Of a stretch of DNA of 64,000 nt, positions 63,709 through 64,000 are shown piece after piece. A model generated the notes under the pieces. The model worked only from the letters and a program-made list of their open reading frames with translations. It ran no database searches and was not told the origin of the DNA. Position 1 is the first letter of the stretch. Each line of letters starts with the position of its first letter. Made by a program: the position numbers and the translations under genes. Source of the stretch: Streptomyces fungicidicus (GTDB lineage: Bacteria; Actinomycetota; Actinomycetes; Streptomycetales; Streptomycetaceae); contig NZ_CP023407.1 of NCBI RefSeq assembly GCF_003665435.1, positions 248,001-312,000 of the forward strand, in the 5' to 3' direction.

Positions 63709-64000
63709 TCAGCTGCAGGTGCCGTCCGCGAGGGTGAAGTGGCCCGCGGGTGACTCCTTCAGGGTGTGGGTGACGAATATGTTGTACAGCCCCATGTTCT
63801 GGCCCGATCCCTTGGCATAGGTGTAGCCGCCGCTGGTGGTGGCGCGTCCTGCCTGCACATGGGCGTAGTTGCTGGCGGTCCAGCAGGCTGCCGTGCCTCC
63901 GGTGGTCCACGCGGTGACGAGGCCGGAGAGGCGCCCGGTGGTGCCGTCGGCACCGCGGGCGGCGACCGCGTAGGTGTGGGAGGTGCCCGGGGTCAGACCG
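63709..64000 (-). CDS. C-terminal end of a probable extracellular PHB depolymerase
   Basis: Only the last ~97 codons are in the window. They contain the end of a fibronectin type III linker (GLTPGTSHTYAVAARG ... LSGLVTAWTTGG), then a short substrate-binding domain: CWTASNYAHVQAGRATTSGG, YTYAKGSGQNMGLYN, FVTHTLKESPAGHF, ending DGTCS. The ASNYAHVxAGRA and GSGQNMGL pattern with two flanking cysteines is that of the polymer-binding domain of Streptomyces poly(3-hydroxybutyrate) depolymerases. The catalytic domain lies beyond the window, so another depolymerase or chitosan-type enzyme with this binding module cannot be excluded. Confidence 0.75.
   Translation of the reverse strand, partial: GLTPGTSHTYAVAARGADGTTGRLSGLVTAWTTGGTAACWTASNYAHVQAGRATTSGGYTYAKGSGQNMGLYNIFVTHTLKESPAGHFTLADGTCS

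Overview
The window is GC-rich actinobacterial chromosome, almost certainly Streptomyces. The evidence is third-position G/C throughout, frequent GTG and TTG starts, Tat and Sec secreted hydrolases, an S. lividans-type chloramphenicol exporter, and Streptomyces-type IS5 transposases. I see no rRNA, tRNA, CRISPR array or replication origin. Gene order and content look like accessory, chromosome-arm material: catabolic operons, efflux pumps, one-component regulators, immunity-type proteins and IS debris.

Region 1 (1-14.7 kb). A partial DHA2 exporter diverges from a MmyB-like regulator, followed by a DHFR-fold protein and a DinB-fold protein. From 3.3 to 6.1 kb lies lower-GC material: a coiled-coil ORF, a transposase scrap, a NucA/NucB-type nuclease domain without secretion signal, a DUF6461-like candidate immunity protein, and an isolated IS end. 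A TetR/quinone-oxidoreductase pair converges on a LysR/MFS pair. Two IS5-family elements lie in tandem exactly at the joint stop-codon CTAG of these two units. Then comes a thiol-redox operon (CcdA, DsbA-like, CPVC membrane protein).

Region 2 (14.7-33.2 kb). This holds small secreted or cell-wall proteins (LAS-type peptidase, lytic transglycosylase), a cmlR exporter with a leader peptide, and a GDSL lipase. Next is a minus-strand row of lipoproteins and immunity-type proteins (Imm49, CdiI-like, septum formation). An acetyltransferase + extra IF-1 operon sits behind its own leader peptide. Also here are an MBL-fold hydrolase, a signal-less class A beta-lactamase divergent from a LysR regulator, an LRV/HEAT-type repeat protein, nadE, and a doubly deleted AraC pseudogene.

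Region 3 (33.3-54 kb). A plus-strand set (MfnB-like furan synthase, aldehyde dehydrogenase, Zn alcohol dehydrogenase, carboxyl methyltransferase) looks like a small furan metabolite pathway. A convergent six-gene beta-oxidation operon (CoA ligase, FadB, thiolase, acyl-CoA dehydrogenase, LLM oxidoreductase, methylacyl-CoA racemase) follows, with a TetR gene and two near-identical palindromes in its promoter region. Beyond it are DUF4334 and Zn-ADH genes, a tandem-domain TetR, and a latex clearing protein (Lcp) with the full set of haem-pocket residues. Together these suggest polyisoprene breakdown and oxidation of methyl-branched products.

Region 4 (54-64 kb). A secreted GH92 mannosidase faces a minus-strand locus with the C-terminal polymer-binding domain of a probable PHB depolymerase, a secreted alpha/beta hydrolase, 3-hydroxybutyrate dehydrogenase, an MHS-family permease and a GAF/PucR regulator. 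This reads as a complete route for extracellular PHB use. The window thus carries candidate catabolic loci for two water-insoluble biopolymers, rubber and PHB, within about 24 kb.
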